Shown: in pieces, positions 46,150-56,925 of the stretch
Position numbering within the stretch: position 1 is the first letter of the stretch
Layout of the letters: each line of letters opens with the position of its first letter
Origin: Megaleporinus macrocephalus
Taxonomy: Eukaryota > Chordata > Actinopteri > Characiformes > Anostomidae
Direction: 5' to 3'
Length of the DNA stretch: 64,000 nucleotides
NCBI GenBank assembly: GCA_021613375.1
Contig: CM038703.1
Coordinates: forward strand, 19,772,194-19,836,193
Made by a program: the position numbers and the translations under genes
The notes under the pieces: model-generated
The model's database searches: none
What the model saw: the letters and a program-made list of their open reading frames with translations, nothing else
What the model was told of the DNA's origin: nothing

Positions 46150-46620
46150 TGTTTGGTTCCAAAAATGAAACCCTGCATGATATATACTTACATGGCTTTC
46201 CACAGTTGGTGTCCAGCTTCTATCGATGCTCTTCCACCATATGGTATGGCTCGACCCGTTTTTGGAACCAGTTACTTTGTTTTCTACTGCAGAACTAGAA
46301 GCCGCTCAGTGTAGCTGGTCATCATAGCGATGCTGCATCAAACTGCAGTGACTTGAAGGAGACAAATTTAGCTTGATAGACTCAAAAGATAAAAGAGGAG
46401 TTTAGGGAAACACTATATCAGAGTTCAGGTGACAGGATGAATTTGGACATAGGTGTGTACACTAACCTAGAAGCTAAGGTTATAGTGTTTAGGGAGATAG
46501 TGACTATCCCCCCTGGCCAATCAGTAGTCTGCATTATATTTACATTACCTTTTGGTATCGGCTCAGATTGCTTGAAACCTTGATGCAGGTGATATCAAAA
46601 TTAGAACCAGGTACCTGTTA
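46150..46620. repeat. candidate DNA-transposon-derived repeat
   Basis: The left part (ttggttccaaaaatg, catatggtatggctcgaccc, gtttttggaaccagttac, gaagccgctcagtgtagc) and the right part (cattaccttttggtatcggctc, ttagaaccaggtacctgtta) match words of a fish repeat rich in 'ggaacc' and 'ggtacc' motifs. The ends are loosely inverted. The family is uncertain. Confidence 0.4.
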
Positions 46621-46832
46621 CTTAAAACAGTTGAGCTAATACTATGTGTTGATAAAGTGGCTTAAAATAAAACTATATATAATACAATGAATAATAAACT
46701 GTGTGATTGTTTGATTCATATTATTATAATCTTCATTATTTTTCAATTGTGGTTACATGTTTTATAATTAATGTACTTCTCATATTCTTAATTTAAACAT
46801 TTTGAAATATACTGAGTAAATGAAGACTGTTA

Positions 46833-47135
46833 ATTAATCCATCCATCCATCTATTATCCTCCTCTTTATCCTACAATTCAGGGTCACAGGCAGCCTGGAA
46901 CCAATCCCAGCATAATCAGGGGAAGGCAGGTACACCATGGACGGGTCACTAGTCCTTTACACTCACACTCACACCTGCGGGCAATTTAGAGTGACCGGCC
47001 AACCTAACATGTATGTGTGTGGACTGTGGGAGGAAACCGGAGAACCCGGAGGAAACCTACTCAAGCACGGGGAGAACATGCAAACTCCACACAGAATGGC
47101 CTGGACCTGGACCTCTTGCTGTGAAGCGTCAGTGC
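46833..47135 (+). repeat. interspersed repeat, copy 2 of 3, near complete
   Basis: It begins atccatccatccatctatta. It continues through ccaatcccagcataatcagg, gggcaatttagagtgaccgg, gtgggaggaaaccggagaac and caaactccacacagaatggc, and fades after cctcttgctgtgaag. It is collinear with 63536-63826. The 73-codon ORF 46937-47158 is part of the repeat. Confidence 0.85.
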
Positions 47136-47289
47136 TGAAGACTACATTAATCTGTTAATTTATTAACAATAACACATTTAATTATTTACAATAATTATTT
47201 ACAATAATACATTTCATTCTTTTTTTAAATCAAGAGTCAAATACATCACTTGTTGTAATCACACAGAGATAACATTATATTGTTATACT

Positions 47290-47451
47290 TTGTATATTTT
47301 GTATATATATTTTTTATTTCTTTTATTTGTTATCTTATCTATTGGTGAATGGAGGAGCAGCAAAGTAAGAATTTCATTGTACAGTGTAACTCTGTTCTGC
47401 TGTACATATGACAATAAAACTCTTGAATCTTGAATCTTGAATCTTGAATAA
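47290..47451 (+). repeat. LINE-like 3' end with (TTGAATC)n tail
   Basis: Aagaatttcattgtacagtg, then catatgacaataaaactc, then about four tandem ttgaatc heptamers (47423-47449). A short tandem heptamer after an aataaa signal is the mark of a non-LTR retrotransposon 3' end. I recognise this ending from several fish LINE families. Upstream body sequence is absent, so the copy is 5' truncated. Confidence 0.75.
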
Positions 47452-48350
47452 CAGTGATAAGTGGTGAGCATATAGGACAAACCCCTCTGTATCAGTTATA
47501 CACATTATTAGGGCAAGTCAAAAGGTAAGAAATCAGAAATAAACATTTAGTTCTTTTAAATTGTAAAAGTAATAAATTGACTTCTGCATTAGTCTATAAA
47601 ACCCACACAAATCTGTACCAAATGCTAAGAATATGTAAAAAAAACACTAGTGCTTTAATTTTATATAGAAACTCTCAGAAAGCACACAAATTAAAAGAGC
47701 ATGTCTCTCTCCCTGCCTTTAAAAAAAGCATAGCCAGTTATGCTGAAAATGATTTGGCTGATGCTGTTTAAAAACGTCCAGAAATAGTTGCCTCTTTATG
47801 AATCAAATGTAAAGCTCAGAGAGCTTTTCCTGAATGAAAGTCTGGCTCTCTCTTCATCTGCACAGGGATCTTTATCCATTAGATTTATATTATCATGATT
47901 AGATGCGTCGACAGATTGTTCGCTGAGTTTACTGCACTTCCTGCGCTTGTGCTGCACTGCTCAAATGCACTATCAAAGTCATGGAGTCAGATAGAACAAG
48001 CTGACAAATTATATATAAGGGTAGGGACGGATAATTTACATAGAGCAAATATATGTTAAATGCATCACGCATCATTAATATTTTTCTCTCAGAGACATAT
48101 GAGTTCTGTAATGTTATTACAACAGCCAATAGCCATAAAATGCAATTTCCCCTTGTTTTGGAGGAGGACCCTCAGTCCATACAAATGTGCACTTCTTTCT
48201 GCAATAACATTGGTGGAATACATTTTATTGAATGGATGAAATTAATGTAGAATATCTGAGGATTTCCCCACCACCGTTCGAATGGCCACTAGGGGACGGC
48301 AGACAGAGGGGCCACTGTAATGTGCTAAGCTACTTTGTTACAGAAAAATG
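47452..48350. other. spacer, nothing firm
   Basis: AT-rich; no gene. It ends at the terminal repeat of the next transposon. Confidence 0.4.
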
Positions 48351-48895
48351 TACAACGCTCAAAGGTTTAGGATCACTTTCGAATTTCATTTCATTTAATT
48401 TTCAAGCAATTCATGCAATTTTCATGCAATTCACAAACAATATTGTCCATTTCTCAATTAATGTAAGTGTATCAGATGATTTTTAAAGAATAAAAATGTT
48501 TATATTAAAGCCTATTTTTGTATAGAGGCTTATTTTGCATATAGTCCTATTATCAGCAATTCTCAGTCCTCTGTCTAAATCTCCTGGTACGGCCGCCAAT
48601 CCAAGTTAAGGATGTTATTGGGCTAATTGGTTGTTAGGACACTCTTGCTCAATTGTGATGCACAGCTGAAAAACATTCTACTAATAAGTGAGGATAAAAG
48701 GGAACAACATTCTAGGTTAGTTTAGTATCTGAAGCATCAGCAGTTGATGGCTTGTGGCTCAAAATGGCCAGAAAGAAACAACTTTCTTTAGAGACCCGTC
48801 AGTCCATTGTTGTGTTAAGAAAGGAAGATTGAAATTTTTCTGCATTGAAAACAAGAAAATTTCACTGTGATCCCAAACTTTTGAGCGGTAGAGTA
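48351..48895 (+). mobile_element. Tc1/mariner-like transposon, internally deleted, both ends present
   Basis: The left end is tacaacgctcaaaggtttag. The right end is aacttttgagcggtagagta, whose complement is tactctaccgctcaaaagtt. The ends match as inverted repeats and sit on TA. Subterminal words (attatcagcaattctcagtc, gaagcatcagcagttgatgg) fit a fish Tc1 family I recognise. Only the first 22 codons of the transposase remain; the element is 545 bp and would depend on another copy for movement. Confidence 0.85.
48764..48832 (+). pseudogene. transposase N-terminal remnant (22 codons)
   Basis: It reads MARKKQLSLETRQSIVVLRK and two more residues before a stop. This fits the beginning of a Tc1-type transposase, where the first helix of the DNA-binding domain starts. 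Everything downstream is deleted up to the right terminal repeat. Confidence 0.75.
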
Positions 48896-48899
48896 ATTA

Positions 48900-49620
48900 C
48901 ATTAAAGCAACACGTTATCTTGTAGCACATTACGCCCAACACTGGTCATGTGTAGGAAGAGCCATTATGACTTGGTTTCAATCCCTCATTAGATATTTGC
49001 TGCGCTCTGTTCCACCAAAGACACAGGGCTGAGGGGGGGAGGTGCACCAAGCTGGAGTGCGAGTACATGCATATGTTTACATGCATGGGGGGGTGCGGAG
49101 GGGCCAAAGAGCAGGAAAGCGATGTGCATCTCCATTCAAACCAGCGTCCGTATGAAACATTGATGTGCACTTTCGTGTTGCATGTTATTCTTTAATGCCC
49201 TCAAGAGCAGAAGACTATTAGAAGACATGAGGGGAGAAAGAGAGAGAGAGTATAAGCGAAAGGAGGAAAGCAGTTTTCAAATCTTTTCCACTCCATCTCC
49301 AGTGTGCCTGTGGTATCTACCACGCACTGGCATGGTTTTAGGCCCCCCCCTTCTCATCAGGACACATAGCACTGTGCAGCTGTCTGTACACAGCCTGCCA
49401 GGACCATCCCCCAACCCACCAAACCCCTCCATTCTTTCCACCAACATCCCTCCCTCTGTTTCTCTTCCTGGTTCCCCAGCGACGAGGCAGGTTCCGGAAC
49501 CTTCCATGACACGGCGCAGGCACAGCAACAAAACCGCCCACAGCTCCAGCGTCAAAGTGATTCCCGGATCACGACGCAGAGGCGAAAAACAGATTGCAAA
49601 CTGCATGTGTGTGTTAGGGT
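48900..49620. promoter_or_regulatory. candidate non-coding block, C-rich in part
   Basis: 48960-49080 has gccattatgacttgg and ccctcattagatatttgc. 49280-49560 is C-rich with repeated accatcccccaacccacca-type words. The 188-codon ORF 49182-49748 spans this block and runs on through the GT microsatellite. Its sequence is Pro/Ser-rich and low complexity, with no domain. It is not credible as a gene. Confidence 0.3.
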
Positions 49621-49657
49621 GGTGGGGTGGGGAGGGAAGGGGAGTGTGTGTGTGTGT

Positions 49658-49696
<39 letters not shown>

Positions 49697-49705
49697 GGGG
49701 GGGGG
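49616..49705 (+). repeat. G-rich/(GT)n microsatellite ending in nine G
   Basis: Ggtggggtggggagggaagg leads into (GT)n at 49643-49695 with one TA interruption, then nine G at 49697-49705. Confidence 0.95.
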
Positions 49706-49739
49706 TTGTAGAGTGTGGAGGGAAGCAAAAAAGGGAAAA

Positions 49740-50152
49740 AAAGATTAAAAAATAACCTGACTCATTCTCTCCTCTGCTGCTTTTCTCCTCTTCCAATTAG
49801 ACATGCCTCACAGCGAGAGATAGAGCAAAGAAGGACACCCAGTGTACTACTTTTGGAGTTTGGCCAGTTTGTGCTAAGCATTTTTTTTATATGCTGTTAC
49901 GCTGTTACAGAAGGCGAGTTTTAAGAGGGATGTTTAACCCCCACACCCGCATGATGAACGTCCTGAAAATAATTGCTGGCGCAATAATTGTTTTGGGTGG
50001 AATGCTCGCTCGGGATGCTTCGTGCTGGCTTGATGATACCTAATTGCGTTCCGCGGACCTTGAACGCTTCCGCCGGTTTTAAATAACAGGATTGTGCAGC
50101 CAGTGAGAACAGCTCACCTCCAAGCAACTTTGGCACTTCTGCTGAGACTGAA
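49740..50152. promoter_or_regulatory. candidate conserved non-coding element
   Basis: Motifs include ttccaattagacatgcc, aaaataattgctggcgcaat and ttgcgttccgcggacc. On the minus strand ttggag|gtgagctg near 50118-50112 is a donor-like sequence. No domain is encoded. Confidence 0.35.
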
Positions 50153-50252
50153 ATGGCAGGTTTTAAGTTCAGGGCCCTGGTTCACACTGAGCGGCTGGCG
50201 TGCGCTCTCAATTTGGCCAGACCGTCGCTCACTCTCCACTACACCTACGGAG
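50153..50252 (+). CDS. uncertain exon candidate with consensus donor (unrecognised)
   Basis: An open frame starting MAGFKFRALVHTERLACALN runs for 33 codons up to acggag|gtgagt, a textbook splice donor with GT at 50253-50254. The start context ctgaaatgg has A at -3 and G at +4, a good Kozak match. Left unspliced, the frame continues to 50353. I recognise no protein and saw no acceptor partner. The sequence may equally be regulatory, as it lies in a long enhancer-like block. Confidence 0.2.
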
Positions 50253-50453
50253 GTGAGTGCCTGACCGCTAGCTGCATAATTACAGCTCCCCTGCCCGGCT
50301 ACCTGCAGCACCTCCATTTCCCTCACCCAAGCCTTTTCAAGCACAGCCATTAGGCAGGCCTTGCACACGCCCACACACGAGTGAGTGCCTATACACGACC
50401 GGCGGATGCACACACCGCTTTCAGATGGCCAGAAAAGAGTGGCGCTTTTGTTT

Positions 50454-50477
50454 GGGGGGGGGTGTTTTGGGGGGGGG
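50454..50477 (+). other. paired G9 runs, possible G-quadruplex
   Basis: Nine G (50454-50462), tgtttt, then nine G (50469-50477). Two long runs can fold back to provide four G-tracts. Confidence 0.6.
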
Positions 50478-50499
50478 CGTGTGCGATTATCACAGGGTG

Positions 50500-51240
50500 C
50501 CTGCCTCTGAACTGAGCCAAGAGTTTAATCAAGATGGGACGTGTCCATTAACCTTGATCTGTGAATTCCTTCTAAGCAGATTAGCCTCACTCGCTAACCA
50601 CGCTTCATTAAAGAACAAATTGATTTGTGGGGGCTCTGTTGGGCACTGGGTTTAAAAAAATAAATAAAATAATAATAATTGTTTGCGCTCATTTGGGAAT
50701 CGCAAGAATGCTAATAAGTCAGAGCCATTATGTATGTGCTGAAATGAAAACTCTCTTTTGCAAATTCCCTCTCTGTAGATTTGTTTGGTGCCAAAAGGCT
50801 TGCAATCACTGAATGAATTTGAATTAATAGAACAGTCTTTCTTTTACATAATAAGGGCGCAAAATCTCATTGTTTTCCAAATAATATGCAAGCATAAACT
50901 GCAGAACCATCTACCAGCTTCTCTTAAGCAGGAAGGTCGGGGATTGTTATAGGAGCGAAGTAGGCGCATAGCTGTGCTTTAAGTGCAAAGGGACCGTGTG
51001 CTCCAGTCGCCCCAGGAATGGCTGTTGAGAGCGGGTCTTATTAGCAGTCTTTGCAAAGGAAGGAAGAGTCTCACAAAGGCGGTGATTTTTGATAGCCGCC
51101 CAAGCGATGAAGCGCTGCAGTGAGAGATGACTGGCGCTGGCTGGAGGGGATGGAGGGCGTTTCATGACAGGCCCTCTCTCATCACATCTGGCCTGTTAGA
51201 TCACTGAGCAGCTCATGGTCATCTTCACCTGCCCTCGCTT
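50500..51240. promoter_or_regulatory. candidate conserved non-coding block, strong texture
   Basis: Unique block with gagtttaatcaagatggg, cattaaccttgatctg, cttcattaaagaac, gctaataagtcagagcc and gaatttgaattaatagaac. A second balanced part (50930-51200) includes tcttattagcagtctttgc. The ORFs are short and domain-free. Confidence 0.45.
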
Positions 51241-52040
51241 GCTTTCCCTCTCCATCTCCGTCTATCTCTCTCTCGGAATCAGTAAGAGGCCTCTCTGCCG
51301 AGCAACCTCACCTCAGGACGAAGTGCTGGAATTTCATCCCCCCACAACCACAGCCAACGGAAGAGCACCTAGGCAAATCCTCGCCGCCTCCAGAATTGGA
51401 ATTCCTGAGTCGTAATGCCTGGGCTCAGATCCAGGACGGATGTCTAAGAGAGATGTGAAGTGACACAAGCGCTTCAGTAGTCACAGCCAAGTCCACTCAT
51501 GAGCTGTTCCCCAACCGAGCCGGTCACATCTTAAGATGTTCCCCGACCCTACACATCCCATACGTTTGGTTTCAATGGGAGGCACTTACTGGGAGGTCTT
51601 TGTATTCTTGTCCATGCCAGGCTTGTCAGGCTCCTCATGTTCCTTATGGCCAGCTCGTATGACTAAGTAGCCTTGCTGTGCTTAAAAAAATTGTTTTAAC
51701 CCCTTGAAACACGCCGACATCTCTCTGACAGTAGGCTCAGTCAGGGGCAAAGAGAGCCTTGCTGTATACGGATGAGCTGGCTTCACATTTCCTCATAGTG
51801 TTGCCTGCACAGGTTGACATTTCCGTGTTTATCCACCTGGAATTTGAACCATCTGCGGTAGGAAAATTATTTGTGGACTCGTGGGAAGAGATGGAGGCAG
51901 ATTTGTTAAGACAGGCTGAGGCTTGATTCTACACTAGACTTCTTTGTTTTTGGCAATTTGTGCCTAGCTTTGTTACAGTTGGGATTGTTTAATATTATAT
52001 CCTTTTTTTCAGCAGTTAATGCTATTATTAAATATTAGCT
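51241..52040. other. mixed unique sequence, nothing firm
   Basis: 51241-51560 is balanced and might extend the preceding block. From 51660 it becomes AT-rich. No gene or repeat was recognised. Confidence 0.35.
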
Positions 52041-52075
52041 CATTTATAATTCTTTCAAATTTGAAGTTCAAAAAA

Positions 52076-52420
52076 TGATTAAAAGATATAAAGAAAATGG
52101 GGATCCTAACAACCATGCAAGGCCTAGTATACCACCTATATTATCACCGCCATGTCAGATATAATTTTTATATATAACCGCTCTTACTTCAGATCTGTCT
52201 ACTGTGAGAAGGCAACTCAACACTTGGTCAAATCAAAAACGATGGTCTGGCCAGGCCAGAGTCTGGACCTCAGCATCATTTTATTGGGAACTGTTTCAAA
52301 ATATTTGGGTCATGAGAAGCAGCTAATTTAATTAACTTCTAAGACTTGGAGGTATTGAAAAAACATTAACCACTAAAAATGTATATTATATTTAGTTGTT
52401 GAGGGCTAAGTTGTTGTGCT
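52076..52420 (+). mobile_element. Tc1/mariner-like transposon fragment
   Basis: 52245-52280 translates as VWPGQSLDLSII, a worn form of the Tc1 transposase motif W-P-x-Q-S-P-D-L-N-P-I-E that carries the second catalytic aspartate region. Upstream, aacaaccatgcaaggcc (52108-52124) recalls the fragment at 29610. No terminal repeats were found, so it is a fragment. Confidence 0.6.
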
Positions 52421-54959
52421 AAACAATTTAATTGTATTTACTGGCCCTTGTGACTGGAAATGAAGTAAACCACAGTACAAAAGGTTTCCACTGTTACAAC
52501 AAGTGACAGAACCTTTTGTTGGCAGTGTACAGAGTACAGAGTACAGTGTATACTCACTACCATCACATTGCTAGGTATTTATCTAGTGGGCTATTTTTCT
52601 TCTAATGTTTATGCATGAGTTTGTCTCTTACAATAATAATGTGCGACATTCAACATACTGCGTATGTCCCAGAACATTATCTCTTGTAGTAATAACTCAG
52701 GATTGCTGTTTCTGTTCATGCACAGCCATAAAAAAGAGAGAATCTTAAAAAAGAGAATCTGATTTGCTTGCACCACAAAACATGATGAACATTTTTTTTG
52801 TCAGAGTAACAATACTCCAGCTTGTATGTCCTTTCGGGTTCTCAACCCACCGCGGAATATTTGGAGAAAAGAGTTGCTGGTGTGACACAAAGGAAGATGT
52901 TGTTGAGGATGTACCTGCTGTGAAATCAAATGATATATTTAGCATAACAGCTGTTCGTGCCATTGCCTAAGGGGATCATGTGCCACTGCACAATGTGCTG
53001 CAAACGCTGAACTCTTGGCTTCATCACACGATCATATGGTGCAAATTCTTGTACATGATTTTCTTATGTTTTCTTTGAAATTGCAATGACCCTACTTCAC
53101 CCAGTAGCCCTCTCAAAAATGTCAACCTAAAGAATAATGAGAAAGAAAAAAGCTTAGCACTAACACTGTGAGAAACAATTATGCTAACCGTTATCTATTG
53201 TTTCCCATTCTTTGCTCGCCAACTTAGCATCTCTGGCAAAGCGAGCTCTGGAAGTTTGGGAGCCCTACGCAAGTTTTTGTTCCTTATCCTAAACCTAAGC
53301 CTTGTGAATGGTTTTAACAAGAAATAATAATTTCTCCTCTGGCGATTGATCTAAAAGTTCATGATGTATTAATTGTGTTTTTTATTTATTGTGCTCCCGA
53401 TAGGAGTGATTAATTGTACTCAAATTATTATTGCGATAAATAAGAAAAATATTTTTTTATTGTATGGGTAAAATTAACTAAAGGTAGTTAATTGGCTAAT
53501 GTTAAATTGTCAGTTTTTATTAACTCTGGTGCATCCATTCACAGATTTCTATTTGTTTTGTGTTTTTGTGTATTTTAGACTTGAATGAACTTTGACTACA
53601 ATCCTTTTGCTTTGAACAATGTCTTAATAATGTTCTATTCTATTAAAATAAATGTTTGAAAATTCCCTTTTATGATTGACAACACAGTCATAAAGCTATT
53701 CTAAGTGTTTTCTAAGTGTTTCCTACTGATTTCCAGACACGATTACTTCAAAACAATAGAATCTAACTACTTACCATGTGACCATGAGGGACAGAGATGC
53801 AGTATCAGTTCCTGCTCTAAAATACAGGAGTGTGGCTACAATAAAGCTCTGTCTATGAACTAAAGCTCTTTGTGTGTTGGTAGTAATAACAATGACTACC
53901 ACAAGCTGACAAAATGACATAAAACCGTTTTTTGTGGATTGTGCTGATCAGTAGATACTAATGAATGCATTTTTGGTAAAACAAGAAGCAACTCGTTCTT
54001 TTCCAAATAAAAGCCAAAACAACATCATAACATTATAACTACAAAAAAATGAAAAATGAAAAGCATACTTTGATGTTTTTTGCTCACTCAAGCATCTTAG
54101 GCAATACAGAAGTACAATAGCTGCCCACATGTTATTAGGTGGCACAGTTATGGCTGTGAGGCCGTACACAGCTTCTTTTGCCGATCATTAAGTACTGATC
54201 TTTGGACAGTGGATTCTTCTAAGAATCTTTCTATATACATGTTCTTCATCAAGTTTAACTGATTTGCAATTGTGAAGCTGGAGAAACAGAAATACCTATC
54301 TGTATCATGTGTTCCTGCATGTATACGTTTACAGCTGGACATTACAATCATATGTAACTGACAAAGGGGCAAAATTAATTCAACCTCCAACACAGAGTTA
54401 ACCTTCTGACTCAGAGAGAAGAGAACCTTGCCAGCCCTTTTAAAAAGCTAAAAATAGTCCAAAGCTTTAAAAAAACAGTCTTTAAAAGCATGAAGTCTCT
54501 AACGATCTCATGATCATGGAAATAGCAGCTGTAGGCAAGCTCAGGGCACTGTTCTATATCGTTACTTCATGCTTTCAAAGATGTATAAATGCAGTTATTT
54601 ATTAATAACTCTATGCGTGCGCATTTAAGGTCATGTAATGAAGGTTATCGTAAACATCAGCTGAACATCATGCAGAAAGTTCTTGAACTGCACATCTACC
54701 CTTCAGCACCATGAAATATTTCACTGCATCACGACCCAGAAAAAAAAAAAATCTTAGCTCCTCAGCTGTACTTAAAATATTACTTGGATGTAAATGCAAT
54801 ATTTACAACGTGGCTTTCAAAGAGCTGAGTGATTGAATTGCGGTGAATTCTTTGTGGCATTATGAAATGTGCTTTTCCACCACCTACTATGGCGGACAGG
54901 CGTCTGTGTCTTGCAGATTTTCTCTTTCTTTTCTTTTCTCATCTCTTTCAGTGGTAAAA
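52421..54959. other. AT-rich spacer, no gene seen
   Basis: A short tandem repeat of agagtac lies at 52528-52545. The 72-81-codon ORFs on either strand have no domain. 54480-54720 is somewhat more balanced but not distinctive. Confidence 0.4.
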
Positions 54960-55575
54960 CAGTGCTTTGCAAAAGAATTCAACCCCTTAAAGGTCAGCAG
55001 ATTTCAAATGAAACTTAGACAGATTGTTTCAGCCACAACCTTTCATTGCAAACCAATATGCCTTTAAAGGAAGTTTATTGTTTGTCAGGAAATCTTAAAA
55101 AAATGGAAAATTGAAAAATGCTGCTTGTATAAGTATGCATCACATTTAGACTAGTACAGCTGTAGGTCTGTAACTTGAACTTGGCCATTGTAGTACTTTT
55201 TCTTTTATGTTGTTTAACCACTTGTCTTGCTTTGGCTTGCTAAAAGATGAAGTTTCTCCAGAGCTTTAGTTTTTAGCAGACTGAAGCAGGTCATATTTCT
55301 GTATCTCCTTGTATTTTGCCATATCCACATGCCCTTGAGTTTGAACAAGGTGCCCAGTCTCTACTAAAAAGAAAGCATTCTCACAACACAGTGCTACCAC
55401 CCCCATACTTTACTGTTGGGATGGTCTTTGGTAAGATTGCCAACACATAGAGCATTTTGAATCTTGGCCATAAAGCTCAGCTTTTCTGTAATCTATCCAC
55501 AAAACCTCATCCCACATTTTAATGGGGTCACTCTGATTCTTTCTCTCAAACACGTGATGTCACTTCCATTTCTGC
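54960..55575 (-). mobile_element. Tc1/mariner-like transposon, minus orientation, truncated
   Basis: It begins with a terminal repeat cagtgctttgcaaaagaatt and caacccc. Minus-strand words follow the order of a Tc1 transposase read backwards. Near 55518-55491 the minus strand gives MWDEVLWID, matching the VLWSDE catalytic motif with Ser changed to Ile. Stops and gaps are frequent. The other end is missing before the polyA/(TA)n tract at 55764. Confidence 0.75.
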
Positions 55576-55763
55576 CCACCAGAATCTGATATACAAACAC
55601 CTAAACATTATTTCATAGCCATATTTATAACTTCCTTGATCATCTTTATTTTCGCTACTGTGCCTCAAATTTACAATCTGACCAAGGGTACTTAAATGAA
55701 GAAGACATTTTATTTCTAATATATATTTTCTTTCATAAAGCCATAAAGCAATATAACAATCTT
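55576..55763. other. AT-rich spacer
   Basis: No terminal repeat of the preceding transposon was found here. Confidence 0.4.
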
Positions 55764-55785
55764 AAAAAAAAAAAAAAAAAAAAAA

Positions 55786-55866
<81 letters not shown>
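55764..55866 (+). repeat. A(22) followed by (TA)40 microsatellite
   Basis: 22 A residues, one G, then about 40 TA units (55787-55866). It may be the tail of an old retroposon that expanded, but no element body is recognised upstream. Confidence 0.95.
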
Positions 55867-55867
<1 letters not shown>

Positions 55868-56846
55868 TGAGAAAGAGAATGCATGGTTTTATTGACTCTT
55901 ATAAGTCCCATTACTCTTTCCTCACGCACAATTTACACTGATAGAGACAGCTCCTCTGCTGTGCAACATGGTTGTGTTTCTTATCAAGCTATGGAGCCCG
56001 CTTCCTGGAGATATGCTAGCTGTGTACGGCCGTCATGTTTCAGTTCTATTGTTTTCTTCACAGTCTCAAAGGCAGAAATGATTACATGTCTGCGTCACAG
56101 TCTGCATTTTTTTTCTTTTTCCTACCTACCTCAGTCTTTTCAAGTTTCTCTGCTTTGAAGAGCCTGACCACACAGGAATACAATGAGTCATTCAGCGAAA
56201 TCACCTTGTCAGTCACTGCCTAACACGACATGAGTTCTCCTCCACAGCTGATAAATACTGACTTTCTACAGTAAAATCCAATTATGAAGGTTTGGACCTG
56301 ATAGCCTAAGCGCTAAAGTTTTTCAATCATCTGCAGACCACATAGACCTGAACTACACTATTAAAAGCATGTACGATCATATTGGAACTGTTAATCGCTC
56401 CAAAAATTCCTTGAACAATGTTTGTAAAGTTGGGCAGCAAGGCTGCCATAACACTGCTTTGAAATGACAGTCATTTAATTTTTTACTAGTTCAGCTAGTA
56501 ATTCTGGCAGCTTTTTGCCATAATAATAACATTAAGAATTAAAATAAATGCAAATGTCTGTAAAATATAGGTCATTATTAGTTTTCATGAATTTGCAATT
56601 TGGTACTGCAAATGAACAGCAGTCGTATAATACAGAATCTGTTTTTCTTTTATATGCATTTAACCATTTTCTTTCTTTTGGCAATTACAGAATTTTAACA
56701 GTGAATATATTCTTTATTTTACAATCAGTTATTCCCTATGTTATAGTTGATTGGCTACATAGCATAGGTTTTGTAGTTCTTAAGTTAACTGTTTTAAAAA
56801 GGTTCTATTTGTTTAATAAACTACCATTTTATTTATAGAACAGAGC
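55867..56846. other. spacer, nothing firm
   Basis: AT-rich; ORFs of up to 96 codons are Phe/Leu-rich chance frames. 55900-56240 is more balanced but not distinctive. Confidence 0.4.
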
Positions 56847-56925
56847 CACCACAAGACCACTGGCCAGATATTATTTGGGGACGGATCATTCTCAACACAG
56901 CAATGACATTGATATGGTAATGGCC
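56847..56925 (-). repeat. short antisense copy of the 11900-12480 repeat family
   Basis: The reverse complement reads gtcattgctgtgttgagaat, gatcc, then aaataatatctggcc. This matches gtcaccgcagtgctgagatt, gatcc and gaatactacctgctg at about 12209-12253. Confidence 0.65.

Noticed and set aside
49182..49748. 188-codon ORF, the longest in the window
   Set aside because: Its second half is the (GT)n/G microsatellite read as Cys-Val repeats and its first half is Pro/Ser-rich low-complexity sequence. There is no domain, no splice context, and an overlapping 109-codon ORF lies on the other strand.
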